Assembly (NCBI GenBank): GCA_031268195.1
Contig: JAIRXQ010000078.1
Span: 1 to 46,421, forward strand
DNA length: 46,421 bases
DNA from: Azoarcus sp.
GTDB taxonomy: Bacteria > Pseudomonadota > Gammaproteobacteria > Burkholderiales > Rhodocyclaceae
Direction of reading: 5' to 3'
The position numbers and the translations under genes are program-made. Below are positions 35,510 through 44,550 of this stretch, piece by piece; within the stretch, counting starts at the first letter, position 1, and each line of letters starts with the position of its first letter. The notes below the pieces were generated by a model. It was not told where the DNA came from, made no database searches, and saw only the letters and a list, made by a program, of their open reading frames with translations.

Positions 35510-36598
35510 TTACCGGTTCAGCAATCGCGCCAACGCTTCCCAGACGCGCGCGGGCGGCAGACGGGCAAAACAGGGCGGCTCGACGCGGGGTTCGTCACCC
35601 GCCGCAACGCGTAGCGGACACGTTTTTTTCAGGCACGGCGCGCATTTGAGATCGGAGGCGAGCCGCATCTGTCGTCCCCACGCCCCCGTGAAAGCGGGAT
35701 TCGTGGGGCCAAACAACGACAGCGCGGGCACCCCGAGCGAGGCCGCAAGATGGCCAAGCCCGGTGTCGACGGCAACACACCCGGCCGCCGCCACGAGTTC
35801 GGCGGCCACCCCCGCGAGCGTCAGCTTCGGTAGCACGCACACGCCATCGCGCCCGGCGGCGATGCGCTCGGCGCGCTCGCGCTCGGTGGCGCTTGCCCAC
35901 GGCAAGCGCACCTGAAAACCTGCCGTGAGCGCAAGTCCGGCGAGTTCGCGCCAGTATTGCTCCGGCCAATGCTTTGTCGGCCATGTCGTGCCGTGCAAAA
36001 AGACGAAGCGAGGCACCTCCTCGAAACCGGTCTTGGAGCGCATGCCGTGCGCCCCGATCCGTTCCCGATCCAGCCCATACGTTGCCGCATCCGCGCTGTC
36101 CGCGCCATCGTCGTCGCCCACCGCGTTCGCTGGCAGCTCGTAGCCGAGCGCGGCGGCGAACAATTCGCGCACGCGCCGCACCGCATGCCGGCCCCACGGC
36201 ACGGCGTGGCGATGCGCGTAAGCGAAACTCGCCAGCGGCTCGCGCGCCGAGCGGCGATCCAACCCGTGCAGCGGGCCGCGCGCCTTGCGCGCCAGCCACG
36301 CGCTTTTCAGCAAACCTTGCGCATCGAGCACGAGATCGTATTCAACGGCATCCAGCGCGGCGCGAAACGCGCGCCATTCCCTGCGCGTCGCGGCGGCAAA
36401 CGGCTGCCGCCGCCAGCGCCGCAACGCCACCGGCAGCACACGCTCGACCGCTGGATGCCACGCTGGAATCTCCGCGAACGCCTCCTCCACCACCCAATCG
36501 AAACGGATGCCGGGCAAGGCGCGCGCCGCGTCGGTGATGGCGGGCAAAGTGTGAATGACATCGCCCAGCGAGGAGGTCTTGACGACGAGGACACGCAT
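35510..36598 (-). CDS. waaC: LPS heptosyltransferase I
   Basis: A 362-aa GT9 enzyme that transfers the first heptose from ADP-heptose to Kdo2-lipid A. The N-terminal VLVVKTSSLGDVIHTLPAI is the heptosyltransferase signature, and LVLDAQGLLKSAWLARKA is typical of WaaC. The donor site is near FLHGTTWPTKHWPE and VAVDTGLGHLAASLGVPALSLFGPTNP. A C-terminal cysteine group (CAPCLKKTC) is common. The ATG at 36598 is used because homology begins there. Upstream lies the inserted Tai4/Tae4 pair, so its transcription may now run through accessory DNA or depend on a promoter in the 191-bp gap before it. Confidence 0.95.
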   Translation of the reverse strand: MRVLVVKTSSLGDVIHTLPAITDAARALPGIRFDWVVEEAFAEIPAWHPAVERVLPVALRRWRRQPFAAATRREWRAFRAALDAVEYDLVLDAQGLLKSAWLARKARGPLHGLDRRSAREPLASFAYAHRHAVPWGRHAVRRVRELFAAALGYELPANAVGDDDGADSADAATYGLDRERIGAHGMRSKTGFEEVPRFVFLHGTTWPTKHWPEQYWRELAGLALTAGFQVRLPWASATERERAERIAAGRDGVCVLPKLTLAGVAAELVAAAGCVAVDTGLGHLAASLGVPALSLFGPTNPAFTGAWGRQMRLASDLKCAPCLKKTCPLRVAAGDEPRVEPPCFARLPPARVWEALARLLNR

Positions 36599-36789
36599 GC
36601 TCAGTACACCGCGGCAGGGGCAAGGGATGAAAGGCGGCAATCAGAGCGCCCCGCCACGGGCCGGAGTCCGCCCGCGCTGGGGCGCCATCCTTCGTCAGGG
36701 GACCAACGCATCAGTGTGCTGCCTCGGGAAGTTCTGGGCAATGCCGCGCGCGCAGAGATTTTTGGGTGCAGGCCGTGGCACATGCCGTG

Positions 36790-37224
36790 TCATCGCCGCC
36801 GATTTCTGTCTTCAAGCATTCTAGTGACGAGATTGTCCAGTTCGATGCTGTGGAATAGATCAATGCATTTCATCGTATTGAGCTCAGCGGGTTCGATGCC
36901 GAGGTCGAAGTGTCCGCTGTATTTTTTTGCGATGTATTTCTTCACCAGCAAAATGAGTTCGTCCCGTTCTTCGAGACGTATATTCCCGAACTCAAAATAC
37001 CCCGCCGCCGACATGGCGGCATCATGCCTGGCATCGCCATCGTCTTTGATGATATTTGCGAAGCATATGCTCAAGACCCAGTTTTTCAGAGAGTCGCGCG
37101 GCGAATAAGTATCGGTTTGCGGCTGGGAATAATTCGCTGCGGACCGGTCTTCGGCAAAAGCACCGCCGGAAAGCAGTACTGCCACCACGAAAAACAGCAC
37201 GGTATTTTTCAGGGCAACATCCAT
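36790..37224 (-). CDS. tai4: Tai4-family type VI amidase immunity protein
   Basis: A 144-aa periplasmic protein. A Sec signal peptide is clear: basic start, hydrophobic core LFFVVAVLLSGG, cleavage after AFA near residue 24. The mature part has the Tai4 pattern ICFANIIKDDGDARHDAAMSA, then GYFEFG, then LVKKYIAKKYSGH and a conserved Cys in MKCIDLFHS. Tai4 dimers bind Tae4 in the periplasm and block its active site, protecting the cell from its own or a sibling's effector. The start overlaps the end of tae4 by 16 bp, so the two are coupled. GC is below that of neighbouring genes, suggesting acquisition. Confidence 0.85.
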   Translation of the reverse strand: MDVALKNTVLFFVVAVLLSGGAFAEDRSAANYSQPQTDTYSPRDSLKNWVLSICFANIIKDDGDARHDAAMSAAGYFEFGNIRLEERDELILLVKKYIAKKYSGHFDLGIEPAELNTMKCIDLFHSIELDNLVTRMLEDRNRRR

Positions 37225-37709
37225 AGGGATGCCTCTCCCGGTATGAACGCGCCGTTATCCGGGTCGTTTGCAAGGTGGCAGGAATCGGAACATCGGGCAC
37301 CATCCCACAAAGTGACGTGTCCCCCCGCATTGCCCCAACCTTTTCCCTGAACGACGAGAATACCCTGCATGCCACTGAAATCAGACGGTTGCGGCACACA
37401 TCTTACTGCCTTGTCCAGTGCGCCGAAAGCGCCGCGCAAATACGATTTCATGTCCTGCACACGGAAGATGTACCATTGCCCGTCACCACCGCTTACCGTT
37501 GCGTAGTCAGGCGCACGGTGGATGGTAAAACCCGTTTTATTAAGCACATAGCTCATGCGAATAGGGCAGGCATTCGCAAATCCTCCTTCCTTCTCGGGCA
37601 TGTCGATGTTGTGCTTCACCTTGCCACCGATAATGTCCCCAACGATCCTTACGGGTACGTTGACCTGCATAAATACATGCCATGCATTATCAAATGTCGG
37701 CCTTGGCAT
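37209..37709 (-). CDS. tae4: Tae4-family type VI secretion amidase effector
   Basis: A 166-aa NlpC/P60-type peptidoglycan amidase delivered by a type VI system; family members cleave the gamma-D-Glu-mDAP bond in target cell walls. MPRPTFDNAW starts the protein, and VGGxI-like VGDIIGGKVKHNI follows. The catalytic Cys48 lies in NACPIRMSYVLN and His131 in GGHVTLWDG. Cys140 and Cys144 (CSDSC) are the likely disulfide. DGQWYIFRVQDMKSYL and NDPDNGAFIPGEASLWMLP complete the match. The start has AAGGA 7 bp upstream. There is no signal peptide, as expected. No other type VI gene is in the window. It sits between waaF and waaC. Confidence 0.92.
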   Translation of the reverse strand: MPRPTFDNAWHVFMQVNVPVRIVGDIIGGKVKHNIDMPEKEGGFANACPIRMSYVLNKTGFTIHRAPDYATVSGGDGQWYIFRVQDMKSYLRGAFGALDKAVRCVPQPSDFSGMQGILVVQGKGWGNAGGHVTLWDGARCSDSCHLANDPDNGAFIPGEASLWMLP

Positions 37710-37974
37710 TCCATTTTCCTTGATATGGCAATTGATTTTAAAGCGGCACTTTAGCATGCCTGTGTAGGGCAATCAATGTGGACTTCGTTGCAGCATCCAT
37801 ATCATTTTATGCATGCCATTGTAGTACAAATGTTTGGACTACGGTGTACCGTTCTGACAGCCCGGGGGGGCAGAAATATTCCATTGTGGCAGCCGCCCAT
37901 CTGCTTGTCGGCAGGTGCAAAACTGCGCGAAGCACAGAAAAGCGCGGGCCTGACGCAGCATCCATGCCGGATTG

Positions 37975-39030
37975 TCATTCCTCGCTTGCGGAGCGGGATG
38001 GCGGTTTTTCCCCCTCGATGAACGGTTCCAGCGCCGCGAGCACGCGCGTCGGCTCGATGGCGGTCAGACAGCGGGTGTGTCCGTCCGGGCAGTGGCGCGC
38101 GAAACAGGGCGCGCACGCCAGCCGCAACGATTCGATGGCAACGCGGTTGCCAAGGGGCGGCGTGTGTTCGGGACTGGATGAGCCGAAAATCGCCACCAAC
38201 GGCACATCGAGCGCGGCGGCGACGTGCATGAGGCCGGAGTCGTTGGTCACGGCGGCGCGGGCGAGTGCGAGGAGATCGATCGCGTCGCCAAGCGAGGTGC
38301 GGCCGGTGAAATCGATCGCCTCCGGGGTGGCGGCGGCGATCGGGCGCGCCGCTTCGCGGTCTTTTCCCGATCCCAGTACCCAGATCTGCAAGCCGCGCGC
38401 GGCAAGCGCGCGGGCGAGTTCGGCGTAGTGCGCGGGCGGCCATTGCTTGGCGGGGCCGTACTCCGCGCCGGGCATGAAAGCGATGACCGGACGCACCAGC
38501 TCGAACCCGAAGCGCGCGGCGAGCGCCGCTTGATTAGCCGCATCGGCAGCCAGACGCGGCACGGGAAAAGCGGGTGTTGCGGGCGCGGCCGCGCGCGGCT
38601 GGCCGAGGGCGACGAAACGCTGCACGGTCATCGGCAACAGGGCGCGGTCGAGCGGGCGCATGTCGTTCAACAAACCGTAGCGCACCTCGCCCCGGAAGCC
38701 GGTGCGCTGCGGGATGCCCGCGAAAAACGGCACGAGCGCCGACTTGAAGGAGCCGGGCAGGACGATGGCCTGATCGTAGCCTTCGCGCGCGAGTTCGCGC
38801 CCAAGCCGCCAGCGCGCGCCCAAACCGAGCTGTCCGTGTCCGAGCGGCATCGCCACGCCATGCCGCACTTGCGGCATGCGCGCGATGATCGGCAGCGACC
38901 AAGACGGAGCAAGCACATCGATGGCGAGGCCGCCGTCTTGTTCACCGCGCGGTTTCAGGCTCATGAACAGGCTTTGCGCCATCACCATGTCGCCCACCCA
39001 GGACGGCCCCACCACCAGAATTTTGCGCAT
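37975..39030 (-). CDS. waaF: LPS heptosyltransferase II
   Basis: A 351-aa GT9 enzyme adding the second heptose. The start MRKILVVGPSWVGDMVMAQSL is the WaaF signature. ALVPFFAGIPQRTGFRGEVRYGLLND, MPGAEYGPAKQWP, LTND-like VTNDSGLMHVAAALDVPLVAIFGSSSP and the Cys-rich CAPCFARHCPDGHTRC are diagnostic. It starts 12 bp after hldD. The C-terminal tail (EKPPSRSASEE) is short and polar. Downstream, 265 bp separate it from tae4. Confidence 0.95.
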   Translation of the reverse strand: MRKILVVGPSWVGDMVMAQSLFMSLKPRGEQDGGLAIDVLAPSWSLPIIARMPQVRHGVAMPLGHGQLGLGARWRLGRELAREGYDQAIVLPGSFKSALVPFFAGIPQRTGFRGEVRYGLLNDMRPLDRALLPMTVQRFVALGQPRAAAPATPAFPVPRLAADAANQAALAARFGFELVRPVIAFMPGAEYGPAKQWPPAHYAELARALAARGLQIWVLGSGKDREAARPIAAATPEAIDFTGRTSLGDAIDLLALARAAVTNDSGLMHVAAALDVPLVAIFGSSSPEHTPPLGNRVAIESLRLACAPCFARHCPDGHTRCLTAIEPTRVLAALEPFIEGEKPPSRSASEE

Positions 39031-39042
39031 CGCGGCCCGCTT

Positions 39043-40008
39043 CTACTCGCGGTGCAGCCAGTCGAGGTAACGTTTGACGCCGGTGGCAACATCGACGAAC
39101 GCGTATTCGCAGCCCGCCGCGCGCAGGGCGGACAGATCGGCCTCCGTAAAGCTCTGGTAGCGTCCCTTGAGCGTCTCGGGGAAGGGGATGTAGTCGATGC
39201 CGCCGAAACTTGCGTCGTCGCGCCGTTCGCGGTGCCAGTCGATGGCAGCGCGCGCCACATCGTTGAAGCTCTGCGCCCGCCCGGTGCCGACATTGAAGAT
39301 GCCCGTGACGCGCGGATGATCGAACAGCCATAGATTGAGCGCCACCACATCGTCGACATAGACGAAATCACGCCGCTGCTCGCCCGGCCCGTAGCCATCG
39401 GAACCCTCGAACAGCCGCAGCCGCCCGGCCTCGTGCAACTGATTGCTGAAATGGAAAGCCACGCTCGCCATCGAACCCTTGTGCTGCTCGCGCGGGCCAT
39501 AGACGTTGAAATAGCGCAGCCCCGCCACCTGGCTGTCGATGCCGCGCCAGCGGGCGCGCAGGTAGCCATCGAACAGAAACTTGGAATAGGCGTACATATT
39601 GAGCGGATGCTCGAATTCGCGCGTTTCCCGAAAGGTTGGCCCCATGCCGTAGACCGAGGCCGAAGACGCGTAGATGAACGGCGTTTTCCGCCCCACGCAC
39701 CACGCGAGCAGCGCTTTGGAATACTCGAAATTCACCTTCATCACGAAGCGTCCGTCCCACTCGGTCGTGGAAGAACACGCGCCTTCGTGGAACACCGCCT
39801 CGACCATGCCAAAGCCGTCGCCCCGCTCCAGCCGGGCGAGGAAATCGTCCTTGTCGAGATAGTCGCGGATGTCGGCGTCGGCCAGATTCAGGCACTTGTG
39901 ACCGTCGCTCAAATCGTCGACCACGAGGATGTCGTTGATGCCGCGCGCATTCAGCCCCTGCACGATGTTACTGCCGATGAAACCGGCCCCACCGGTGACG
40001 ATGATCAT
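39043..40008 (-). CDS. hldD: ADP-L-glycero-D-manno-heptose 6-epimerase
   Basis: A 321-aa short-chain dehydrogenase-type epimerase that makes ADP-L,D-heptose. The Rossmann motif [11 protein letters not shown] (about 4-14), VVDDLSDG and the catalytic YxxxK in [10 protein letters not shown] near residue 139 are clear. [14 protein letters not shown] is highly specific to HldD. It starts 68 bp after the rfaE1 stop, with a 7-bp repeat array in that gap, and is followed closely by waaF, the user of its product. Confidence 0.97.
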   Translation of the reverse strand: MIIVTGGAGFIGSNIVQGLNARGINDILVVDDLSDGHKCLNLADADIRDYLDKDDFLARLERGDGFGMVEAVFHEGACSSTTEWDGRFVMKVNFEYSKALLAWCVGRKTPFIYASSASVYGMGPTFRETREFEHPLNMYAYSKFLFDGYLRARWRGIDSQVAGLRYFNVYGPREQHKGSMASVAFHFSNQLHEAGRLRLFEGSDGYGPGEQRRDFVYVDDVVALNLWLFDHPRVTGIFNVGTGRAQSFNDVARAAIDWHRERRDDASFGGIDYIPFPETLKGRYQSFTEADLSALRAAGCEYAFVDVATGVKRYLDWLHRE

Positions 40009-40043
40009 GATCGCTCCCCTTTTTCGCGTTCGCTTTGTTCGTT

Positions 40044-40070
40044 CGTGCTTCGTGCTTCGTGCTTCGTGCT
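40044..40070. repeat. 7-bp microsatellite (CGTGCTT)3 plus partial unit
   Basis: Three perfect CGTGCTT units (40044-40050, 40051-40057, 40058-40064) and a fourth of six bases (40065-40070). It lies between the rfaE1 stop (40077) and the hldD start (40008) on the minus strand, so unit gain or loss would alter the spacing between the two genes but not a coding frame. Confidence 0.85.
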
Positions 40071-40076
40071 ATTTCG

Positions 40077-41018
40077 CTATTCGATCGCCGCCAGCAGCTC
40101 GGCGCGGCTCACGGTGGCGGTGCCGAGTTTGCCGACCACGCTGCCCGCCGCGACGTTGGCGAGCCGGGTAGCGTGCGGCAGATCCAGCCCACAGGCCAGA
40201 CACGCGCCGAGCATCGCGACCACAGTATCGCCCGCGCCAGTGACATCGAACACCTCGCGGGCGCGCGCCGGCAGATCGAGCGCGGACTCGCCCCGTTGCA
40301 GCAACGTCATGCCGCGCTCGGAGCGCGTGATGAGCAGCGCCTCCAGCCCCAGTTCGTCGCGCAACGCCTCGCCACGTTCGCGCAGCGCACGCTCATCGGG
40401 ACAACGGCCGACCACAGCCTCGAATTCGCTCATGTTCGGCGTGATGACCGAGGCGTCACGATAACAGGTGAAATCCGCGCCTTTCGGATCGACCACCACC
40501 GGCAGCCCTTCGCTGCGCGCCGCCGAGATCAGGGCCGCGACCTTGGCGAGCGTGCCCTTGCCGTAGTCGGAGAGCACCACCGCGCCCGCCCCCGCGAGCA
40601 ACGCACCGAAATTGCGTTCGATGCCCTCCGAATCCGCACGGGCGAAATCGCTCTCGAAATCGAGCCGGATCAATTGCTGATGGCGGCTGATGACCCGCAG
40701 CTTGGTGATCGTCGGATGTCCCGGCACATCGACCAGCCCGCAATGCACCGCCCCTTGCGAGAGCTTCTCGAACAGCAGCCGCGCCGCCTCGTCCTGCCCG
40801 ACCAGCCCGACCAGCCACGTCACCACGCCGAGGCCCGCCGCGTTGAGCGCCACGTTGCCCGCACCGCCGACGCGATATTCGTCATCTTCCACCTTCACCA
40901 CCGGCACCGGCGCTTCCGGCGAAATGCGATGCGTGGGGCCGTACCAATAGCGGTCGAGCATGACATCGCCCGCAACGACGAGGCGAGCGGCGGAAAAATC
41001 AGGAAGGGAAACAATCAT
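40077..41018 (-). CDS. rfaE1: D-glycero-beta-D-manno-heptose-7-phosphate kinase (RfaE domain I)
   Basis: A 313-aa ribokinase-family enzyme that phosphorylates heptose-7-phosphate. The N-terminal [27 protein letters not shown] is characteristic of RfaE1. [15 protein letters not shown] and the C-terminal [16 protein letters not shown], with the catalytic Asp, confirm the fold. There is no cytidylyltransferase domain, so the adenylyltransferase (RfaE2) is a separate gene outside the window, as is usual in betaproteobacteria. The ATG at 41018 is chosen because homology begins there. It leads the minus-strand heptose/LPS cluster. Confidence 0.94.
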   Translation of the reverse strand: MIVSLPDFSAARLVVAGDVMLDRYWYGPTHRISPEAPVPVVKVEDDEYRVGGAGNVALNAAGLGVVTWLVGLVGQDEAARLLFEKLSQGAVHCGLVDVPGHPTITKLRVISRHQQLIRLDFESDFARADSEGIERNFGALLAGAGAVVLSDYGKGTLAKVAALISAARSEGLPVVVDPKGADFTCYRDASVITPNMSEFEAVVGRCPDERALRERGEALRDELGLEALLITRSERGMTLLQRGESALDLPARAREVFDVTGAGDTVVAMLGACLACGLDLPHATRLANVAAGSVVGKLGTATVSRAELLAAIE

Positions 41019-41113
41019 GGCCGAAGTCTTGAGAGCCGAAGAACGCAGATTATCCCACGAAGCCCGCCGCATCGCCCTCACGAGCACGTCTCGGAGACTA
41101 TTCGTGCCTGGAA

Positions 41114-41143
41114 TTGGCTTCGATCGGCCTCCGTGGCTAGAAT
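41114..41143 (+). promoter_or_regulatory. Sigma70-like promoter candidate
   Basis: TTGGCT (41114-41119) and TAGAAT (41138-41143) are 18 bp apart, 42 bp before the ATG at 41186. The matches are four of six and five of six. This is the divergent gap between rfaE1 and the 316-aa gene, so a promoter is expected here. Confidence 0.45.
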
Positions 41144-41185
41144 GCTTCCGTTCTGGCACCCATTGGCCGGCATGCGGGATTTCCG

Positions 41186-42136
41186 ATGAGACTTCTTTCC
41201 ATTTTCGCCTTGTTGTTTCTGCTCTCCATGCTGCTGCACACCCGCGAGCAGGAACAGCGGGAACAAGCCAATGCGGGCGAAGTGGCAGCGGTGACACAGG
41301 AGGCGGCCGAGGCCGGGGCAGCGCCCCCGCCGCCGATGCAGGAAGATTTCTCCGCCCTCATCTTCAAGCCGCCCTACCCGGTCGGACATTTCGATTTCGT
41401 GCGCGAATACAGCTTCGGTTCGCTGGAGGCCGAGTTGAAGAATTTGATCGTCGCGGAAAACCGCTACACGATCACCAATCATTTCTGCGTCGTCGGCTAC
41501 CAGATCCCGCGCGCCCCGAACAATAAGAGAGCCCCCGCGCTGCGCAAGGAAGTGGTGGTGTACTGGCGCGAGGACAAGATTCTCTACCGCTGGAACGGCG
41601 GCGATCCAAAAGCGGCGGAGAGGGACTTCTATTCCGCCCGCACCATCCTGTTCAACTCGCGCGGCATCTCGCTCGATACCGCTGCGCCGGACGACGAAGG
41701 GCTGTCGGCGAAAAGCGAAACGGCGAGCTTCCGGGAAAACGCCGAAAACGTCGTGGCCGACTGCGAACGGCACGGCAAACAATACGCCATCGCACCCTTC
41801 GCGCCGCCGCCGCGCGGGTTCACCGCGCCACCGCCGCCGACCGCGCCGCGCCCCGCCGCAAACCCGCCCGCCGCCGACCGCGCCCCTGCCACCGCCCCTG
41901 CCCCCGCGCCGCGCCGCGCCGCCGCGCCGGACACCCCGCCTGCCGCGCGCACCCCCGCCTCCCGCACTCAAGAGCCGACCATCCGCGCATGGACGCCACC
42001 GCCACCGGAAGCGGCGCCCTCCACGCCCACACCCGCGCCCGCCCCGGCGCATTCGTCCGAACCTGATCCACTCTCGACGCTGCTCACACCCGATCCCAAA
42101 CCGGCCGCACCGCCGCCCGCCCCCGCCGCGCCTTAA
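41186..42136 (+). CDS. Uncharacterised membrane-anchored or secreted protein with Pro/Ala-rich tail
   Basis: A 316-aa protein I do not recognise. Residues ~3-17 are hydrophobic ([15 protein letters not shown]), an uncleaved anchor or signal. A charged spacer follows. A compact domain spans ~55-205, with aromatic-rich segments such as FIVA-type [43 protein letters not shown] and a second Cys in [11 protein letters not shown], which could pair with the first. From ~210 to the end it is Pro/Ala-rich ([17 protein letters not shown]), like a wall-spanning linker. Its stop overlaps the convergent cbiX stop by 4 bp. Probably a cell-envelope protein; no function is assigned. Confidence 0.75.
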   Translation: MRLLSIFALLFLLSMLLHTREQEQREQANAGEVAAVTQEAAEAGAAPPPPMQEDFSALIFKPPYPVGHFDFVREYSFGSLEAELKNLIVAENRYTITNHFCVVGYQIPRAPNNKRAPALRKEVVVYWREDKILYRWNGGDPKAAERDFYSARTILFNSRGISLDTAAPDDEGLSAKSETASFRENAENVVADCERHGKQYAIAPFAPPPRGFTAPPPPTAPRPAANPPAADRAPATAPAPAPRRAAAPDTPPAARTPASRTQEPTIRAWTPPPPEAAPSTPTPAPAPAHSSEPDPLSTLLTPDPKPAAPPPAPAAP

Positions 42137-42507
42137 ATTTCGCCGTCCGCTTGCGCCGCGGCATGCGCGACGATGGCCGCGATCACTTCCGGCGCTTCGC
42201 CCGCCGCCGCCGCCAATCGAACATCACACGCCGAATGGCGGCCGCGCAGCTCGTCGAGCAGGGCGGGCAGGTCGCGTTTGAGGTGCACACCCTGAGCGAG
42301 GAAAACCGGCACGACCACGACGCACGTCGCACCGCGCGCCACCAGCGCGGCCACGGCCTCGGCCAGCGTTGGCAGCATGAATTCGAGAAACGCCACCTCG
42401 ATTGCAAGCTCCGGGCGCGCTCGTGCGAGCCTCGCGCGTACCCGTTCGAGCGGCTCGGCCCAGACCGGATCGCGCGCACCATGACCGAGCAGGACGAGCG
42501 CCGTCAT
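42133..42507 (-). CDS. cbiX: Short CbiX/SirB-type chelatase
   Basis: A 124-aa protein, the size of the small homodimeric CbiX (CbiXS) chelatases that insert Co2+ into sirohydrochlorin or Fe2+ for siroheme. LLGHGARDPVWAEP carries the catalytic His near residue 8, and VVVVPVFLAQGVHLKRDLP carries the second conserved His. The ATG at 42507 overlaps the tcdA stop by 4 bp. Metal specificity cannot be told from sequence. Confidence 0.88.
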   Translation of the reverse strand: MTALVLLGHGARDPVWAEPLERVRARLARARPELAIEVAFLEFMLPTLAEAVAALVARGATCVVVVPVFLAQGVHLKRDLPALLDELRGRHSACDVRLAAAAGEAPEVIAAIVAHAAAQADGEI

Positions 42508-43337
42508 GACCGTTTCCGCAACAAATGCTCGATGACGCAGGCCGCGATGAACAACCCGACGCTGGCCGTCATCGCCATGCTCGAACCGTAACCGGCGCAT
42601 GACAAACCTTGCGGGCCGCCGCCCGCACGCCCTTCGCACGCATCGGGGCGGCGCAGGCGCTCATCCGAATACACCGCCTCGATGCCAAAATCGCCGCCTC
42701 CGGCGCGCGGAAAACCGTATTCGCGCCGCAGCCGCGCCCGCACTTTCGAGAGCAGCGGGTCTTGCACGGTGCGAGCGAGATCGTCCACCCGAATGCGGCG
42801 CGGATCGCATTTGCCGCCCGCGCCGCCCGCCATCAGCACGGGCAGGCGACGGTCACGGCAAAACGCGGCAATGGCAGCCTTGGCACGCACCTCGTCGATG
42901 GCATCGACCACCACGTCGGTGCCATGCAGCAAATCCGCAACGTTTTCGGGCGTCACGAAATCCTCCACCATCTCCACCCGGCAGTGCGGGTCGATGCCGT
43001 AGACGCGCGCGGCCATCGCCGTCACCTTGGCTTGCCCAAGCGTATCGTCGAGGGCGTGAATCTGCCGGTTGATGTTGGATTCGGCCACATTGTCAGGATC
43101 GATCAGCCTGAGCATGCCGACGCCGCTACGCGCCAGCGCCTCGATCACCCATGACCCAACGCCGCCAATGCCGACCACGGCCACCCGCGCCGCCGCAAGG
43201 CATGCGAGCGTCCCCGCGCCGTAGAGCCGTTCGATGCCCCCGAAACGGCGGGCAGGGTCGACGGCAACAGCGCCGGAGAGCGTGGAGCCGGCAAGGATGG
43301 AAACGGAAGAAAGATCGGACACGGCACAAAAAAACAA
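42504..43337 (-). CDS. tcdA: tRNA threonylcarbamoyladenosine dehydratase
   Basis: A 277-aa E1-like enzyme that cyclises t6A37 to ct6A in tRNAs reading ANN codons. RRFGGIERLYG, the adenylation-site motif VVGIGGVGSWVIEALARSG, LIDPDNVAESNINRQ and VVDAIDEVRAKAA are typical. The C-terminal GYGSSMAMTASVGLFIAACVI is the TcdA ending with a membrane-interacting helix. The TTG start at 43337 has a poor ribosome site; a GTG at 43322 is an equally possible start. It overlaps cbiX by 4 bp. Confidence 0.93.
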   Translation of the reverse strand: MFFCAVSDLSSVSILAGSTLSGAVAVDPARRFGGIERLYGAGTLACLAAARVAVVGIGGVGSWVIEALARSGVGMLRLIDPDNVAESNINRQIHALDDTLGQAKVTAMAARVYGIDPHCRVEMVEDFVTPENVADLLHGTDVVVDAIDEVRAKAAIAAFCRDRRLPVLMAGGAGGKCDPRRIRVDDLARTVQDPLLSKVRARLRREYGFPRAGGGDFGIEAVYSDERLRRPDACEGRAGGGPQGLSCAGYGSSMAMTASVGLFIAACVIEHLLRKRS

Positions 43338-43403
43338 GGGCGGAAACCGGGGCGATGTTACCCCGATCCACCACCCTTATCCGGTTTCGTCCATGCGCCG
43401 CCG

Positions 43404-44414
43404 TCAGGCGACGGCGGCCTCGGCCAGATCGTCCTCCTGCGCATTGAACGCATCGAGCGCGGCAGCGTCCTGCCGGGCGTCGAGCCACCCCCCCAAACCC
43501 TGCGCGTTCAGGTCAAGGTCGGGGCGCAACAGATTGAGCGAAATTTTCTCGTTGACCGCCCACCGCTGGCGCGCGCATTCCTCGCGCACGAGTTCGTCCA
43601 GTCCCGCGAGGATTTGCACGTGGCGCGCAATACCGCTGCCGTGCGCGGCCCGCGCCAGCGCAACTTGAGCGTGGATCAAGCGACACAGATCGCCCGCCAG
43701 CCGCTCGACCCCGGCCACGCGGCCGTAGTGCGCCAAGAACATCTGCTGCGGCCCGTGTGCGAGCATGCGTTCGATGGAACCCAGCATCGCGTCCGGGTCG
43801 AATTGTCCCGACGCGGTGGTCGGGAACACAAAAGAGCGTCCGCCGACATCGAATTCGCGGTAAGACACACCAAAGGCGTCGCCAGTGAAAAAGGCGCACG
43901 CGAGCTCATCCCAGATCACGATATGACGGCGCGTATGGCCAGGCGCATCGAACACGCGCAGCGTGCGCTCACCCAGCGGCAGCGTCATGCCATCGTGCGT
44001 CGCCACGATGCGGTGCTCGTCCAGCGGCGTGAGCCGCCCGTAGAGCCGGAAAGTCTGCTCCGCGCCGTAGACCGCGACCGTCTTTTCCCACAATGCCGCC
44101 GGATCGGCCAAATAGAGCGCATCGCCCGGGTGCACCGCCACGCGCGCATGCGGCAGCGCGCACATCAGACTGCCCGCGCCACCAACGCGATCGAGGTGCA
44201 AATGGGTCAGGATCACCCAATCGACCATCTCCGGCGCAATGTCCAGCCCGGCCAGCGCGGCCAGGATGTGCGGCACCGAAGCATTGCTGCCAGTATCGAT
44301 CACCGCCACCCTGCCGTGATCGACGATGAAATAAGCGGCGGCCAGCCGCGGTTGGCTGCCATGGCCGGAATCAGCCATGTAAATGCCGTCTGGATAACAT
44401 ACCACACTTTTCAT
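43404..44414 (-). CDS. Metallo-beta-lactamase-fold hydrolase
   Basis: A 336-aa protein. The ATG at 44414 is chosen because AAGGAG lies 5 bp upstream; earlier in-frame ATGs exist. The MBL motif is LTHLHLDRVGG, where an Arg takes the place of the usual second-metal His in HxHxDH. Other ligands are visible: His in APGHTRRH, Asp in FFTGDAFG and a late His in FLAHYGRV. The last ~110 residues form a helical domain. Related enzymes hydrolyse thioesters or lactones; the substrate is not evident. A TATAAT box lies 33 bp upstream. Confidence 0.85.
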   Translation of the reverse strand: MKSVVCYPDGIYMADSGHGSQPRLAAAYFIVDHGRVAVIDTGSNASVPHILAALAGLDIAPEMVDWVILTHLHLDRVGGAGSLMCALPHARVAVHPGDALYLADPAALWEKTVAVYGAEQTFRLYGRLTPLDEHRIVATHDGMTLPLGERTLRVFDAPGHTRRHIVIWDELACAFFTGDAFGVSYREFDVGGRSFVFPTTASGQFDPDAMLGSIERMLAHGPQQMFLAHYGRVAGVERLAGDLCRLIHAQVALARAAHGSGIARHVQILAGLDELVREECARQRWAVNEKISLNLLRPDLDLNAQGLGGWLDARQDAAALDAFNAQEDDLAEAAVA

Positions 44415-44446
44415 ACGAACTCCTTCGGCAATTTTTATCATCACCG

Positions 44447-44452
44447 ATTATA
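44447..44452 (-). promoter_or_regulatory. Consensus -10 box upstream of the MBL-fold gene
   Basis: TATAAT on the minus strand, 33 bp before the ATG at 44414. No good -35 lies at 16-18 bp, so it may depend on an activator. It lies in the divergent gap shared with patB. Confidence 0.4.
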
Positions 44453-44550
44453 CATATGGCAAACACCAGCGCGCCAGTGACATGGCGGCATGAAACATGT
44501 CACGCCACACGTTACACTTCCGACCTTGCACGAAAGCGGAGTTTTTTCAC

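Noticed and set aside
37790-37965. Direct repeat GCAGCATCCAT at 37790 and 37955 as an insertion boundary for tae4/tai4
   Set aside because: Both copies lie on the same side of the gene pair, so they do not flank it; probably chance. No IS or integrase genes flank the pair.
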